A DNA stretch of 5,824 nucleotides from Peptostreptococcus sp. (lineage in GTDB: Bacteria > Bacillota > Clostridia > Peptostreptococcales > Peptostreptococcaceae): positions 1 to 5,824 of the forward strand of contig JAHHSS010000089.1 in the NCBI GenBank assembly GCA_020025095.1, read 5' to 3'. The position numbers were made by a program, and so were the translations under genes. The notes below the pieces were generated by a model, which saw nothing but the letters and a program-made list of their open reading frames with translations, made no database searches and was not told the origin of the DNA. Positions within the stretch are counted from its first letter, which is position 1. The number at the start of each line of letters is the position of its first letter. Below are positions 4,514 through 5,824 of the stretch, piece after piece.

Positions 4514-5755
4514 ATGCCTGAAAAAATATATTTTCATGTGGATGTAAATTCAGCATATTTAAGTTGGGAAGCAGCGAGAAGGAATATGGAAAATCGTGAC
4601 GAAAAAGATTTGAGAGAGATAGCTTCTGCAGTATCTGGAGATCCGAGTAAAAGAAGTGGTATTATTCTTGCTAAAAGTCAAATTGCTAAGCAGTTTGGCG
4701 TAAAAACTGGAGAAGCAGTAGAAATTTCAAAGAGAAAGTGTCCTCAATTGTATATTGTAGCGGCTGATTTTGATTTGTATATAGAATATTCTAATAAACT
4801 AATTGAACTTTTAAAAGAATATTCTCCCAATGTGTATCAGTATTCAATAGATGAAGCATTTATGGATATGACTGGAACAGAGCGTCTTTTTGGGCCTGCT
4901 AAAGAATGTGCGGATTTAATTAGAGAAAGGATAAAAAATGAGCTAGGTTTTACAGTTAATATAGGTGTAGGAAATAATATGGTGTGTGCAAAGATGGCAG
5001 GTGAATTTAGTAAACCAGATAAAACGCATACACTTTTTAAAGATGAAATAGAAAGAAAGCTTTGGCCCTTAGAAGTAGAAGATTTATTTTTTGTAGGTAA
5101 AAAAACGGCATCAAAACTTAGGAATTTGGGTTTTCAAACAATAGGAGATATTGCTAATGCAGATATTGATTTTTTAAGAAGACGTTTGAAAAAATACGGG
5201 GAAGTAATACATAGGCATTCAAATGGAATTGATGGAATGGAATTTTTTAAGGAAGAGGTAAAAAATAAATCTGTTGGAAATTCTACTACAACAGCCAATG
5301 ATATAACAGATATAAATTATGCAAATCAATTAATACTTTCACTTTGCGAAACTGTTTGTGCAAGGCTTAGAAAAAAAGATATGAAAGCAGGTGTAGTAAG
5401 TATTGAAATAGTAGATATGAATTTTAAAAGAATTAGTAGACAAAAAAAGCTTTCTATGGCTACAAATTCAGTTAATACAATATATAGAGAGGCTTGCAGA
5501 CTTTTTGCCGAAAATTGGGATAAAACACCAGTCAGACATATTGGAGTTACAACTTCGCAAGTTAAGGATAAAAGAGTCGAACAAATGAATTTTTTTGATA
5601 TGACAAGTTCAAAGGAAGAAAAACTTTATAAGGCAGTGGATGATATAAGAGAAAAATATGGACTAAACTCTATACAAAGAGCAACGTTTATAGAGGGGAA
5701 AATATCTAATATGGAAGGTGGATTAATAAATAAAAATAGGATAAAGAAAAAATAA
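4514..5755 (+). CDS. dinB: DNA polymerase IV, Y-family translesion polymerase
   Basis: This 413-residue cytoplasmic enzyme copies past damaged template bases at low fidelity. The palm carries the catalytic acids Asp10 in FHVDVNSAY (7-15) and Asp113-Glu114 in YSIDEAFMD (110-118). Tyr15 falls at the steric-gate position that excludes ribonucleotides. SGIILAKS (48-55) and FGVKTGEA (61-68) are finger-region motifs; VGVGNNMVCAKMAG-type sequence follows near 151-163. A helix-hairpin-helix segment (about 188-213, FFVGKKTASKLRNLGFQTIGDI) binds DNA, and residues about 250-360 form the little finger. QMNFF (357-361) matches the beta-clamp-binding pattern QxxFF, but lies about 50 residues from the C-terminus and not at the very end. 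The lysine-rich tail may touch DNA. Asn replaces the second Asp of the usual DxD, as I recall for clostridial members. Length is slightly above the E. coli enzyme (about 350). It is transcribed alone from its own promoter under a LexA box. Confidence 0.95.
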   Translation: MPEKIYFHVDVNSAYLSWEAARRNMENRDEKDLREIASAVSGDPSKRSGIILAKSQIAKQFGVKTGEAVEISKRKCPQLYIVAADFDLYIEYSNKLIELLKEYSPNVYQYSIDEAFMDMTGTERLFGPAKECADLIRERIKNELGFTVNIGVGNNMVCAKMAGEFSKPDKTHTLFKDEIERKLWPLEVEDLFFVGKKTASKLRNLGFQTIGDIANADIDFLRRRLKKYGEVIHRHSNGIDGMEFFKEEVKNKSVGNSTTTANDITDINYANQLILSLCETVCARLRKKDMKAGVVSIEIVDMNFKRISRQKKLSMATNSVNTIYREACRLFAENWDKTPVRHIGVTTSQVKDKRVEQMNFFDMTSSKEEKLYKAVDDIREKYGLNSIQRATFIEGKISNMEGGLINKNRIKKK

Positions 5756-5783
5756 AAAGCAATATTTTAGTGTATTTTTGAAT

Positions 5784-5812
5784 TTTAAATAGATAGCTCA
5801 ATTGCTTATAAT
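5784..5812 (+). promoter_or_regulatory. Possible promoter for the gene beyond the right end
   Basis: TTTAAA (5784-5789) and TATAAT (5807-5812) are 17 bases apart, the same hexamers and spacing as the 4320-4348 promoter. The predicted start near 5819 falls just inside the window. The region after dinB (5756-5824) holds no gene. Confidence 0.4.
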
Positions 5813-5824
5813 AAATGATTAAGA

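Noticed and set aside
5757..5807. Inverted pair AAGCAAT / ATTGCTT after dinB as a terminator
   Set aside because: The 7-base stem has a 37-base loop, is AT-rich and is not followed by a T run. It also overlaps a likely promoter.
1..5824. CRISPR array, insertion sequence, tRNA, rRNA or defence system
   Set aside because: No regularly spaced repeats, transposase motifs, long terminal inverted repeats, tRNA-like cloverleaf or defence-gene domains were seen on either strand.

Overview
The window is AT-rich DNA with AGA/ATA-rich codon use, A-rich Shine-Dalgarno sites and sigma-A-type promoters. It looks like a low-GC anaerobic Firmicute of the class Clostridia, possibly Peptostreptococcaceae-like; genus cannot be fixed from sequence alone. 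All six genes I can support are on the + strand, and none shows signs of a mobile element, phage or CRISPR array.

Layout. Bases 1-227 are non-coding leader. Bases 228-2162 hold a tight two-gene operon: an ATP-dependent activase of the BadF/HgdC type (YjiL-like), then a single-polypeptide 2-hydroxyacyl-CoA-dehydratase-family protein of the YjiM/double-cubane-cluster type. A weak hairpin follows. A clear promoter (TTGAAT-17-TATAAT) with a hairpin-containing 5' leader then drives a NUDIX hydrolase, with a CutC-family protein close behind it (2348-3500). Bases 3501-3782 are AT-rich with no intact gene and may be decayed coding sequence. An extended -10 promoter precedes a dUTPase gene that starts at TTG (3825-4289). 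The dut-dinB intergenic region (4290-4513) is dense: a second promoter, a 14-base operator-like palindrome, a strong bidirectional terminator hairpin, the dinB promoter and a LexA/SOS box. The Y-family DNA polymerase IV gene (4514-5755) follows, and a likely promoter for the next gene lies at the right end.

How the genes work together. The first operon encodes a two-component low-potential reductase: the activase uses ATP to push electrons into an iron-sulfur protein. No CoA-transferase, acyl-CoA dehydrogenase, ETF or second dehydratase subunit lies in the window, and the proteins match the YjiL/YjiM type, so an ordinary amino-acid-fermenting dehydratase is unlikely. Its natural substrate is unknown and it is the most interesting system here. 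The rest leans toward nucleotide-pool cleaning and DNA damage tolerance (NUDIX, dUTPase, SOS-controlled translesion polymerase), but these are separate transcription units, so that grouping is thematic and not an operon. All family assignments are from motifs read by eye; no database search was run.
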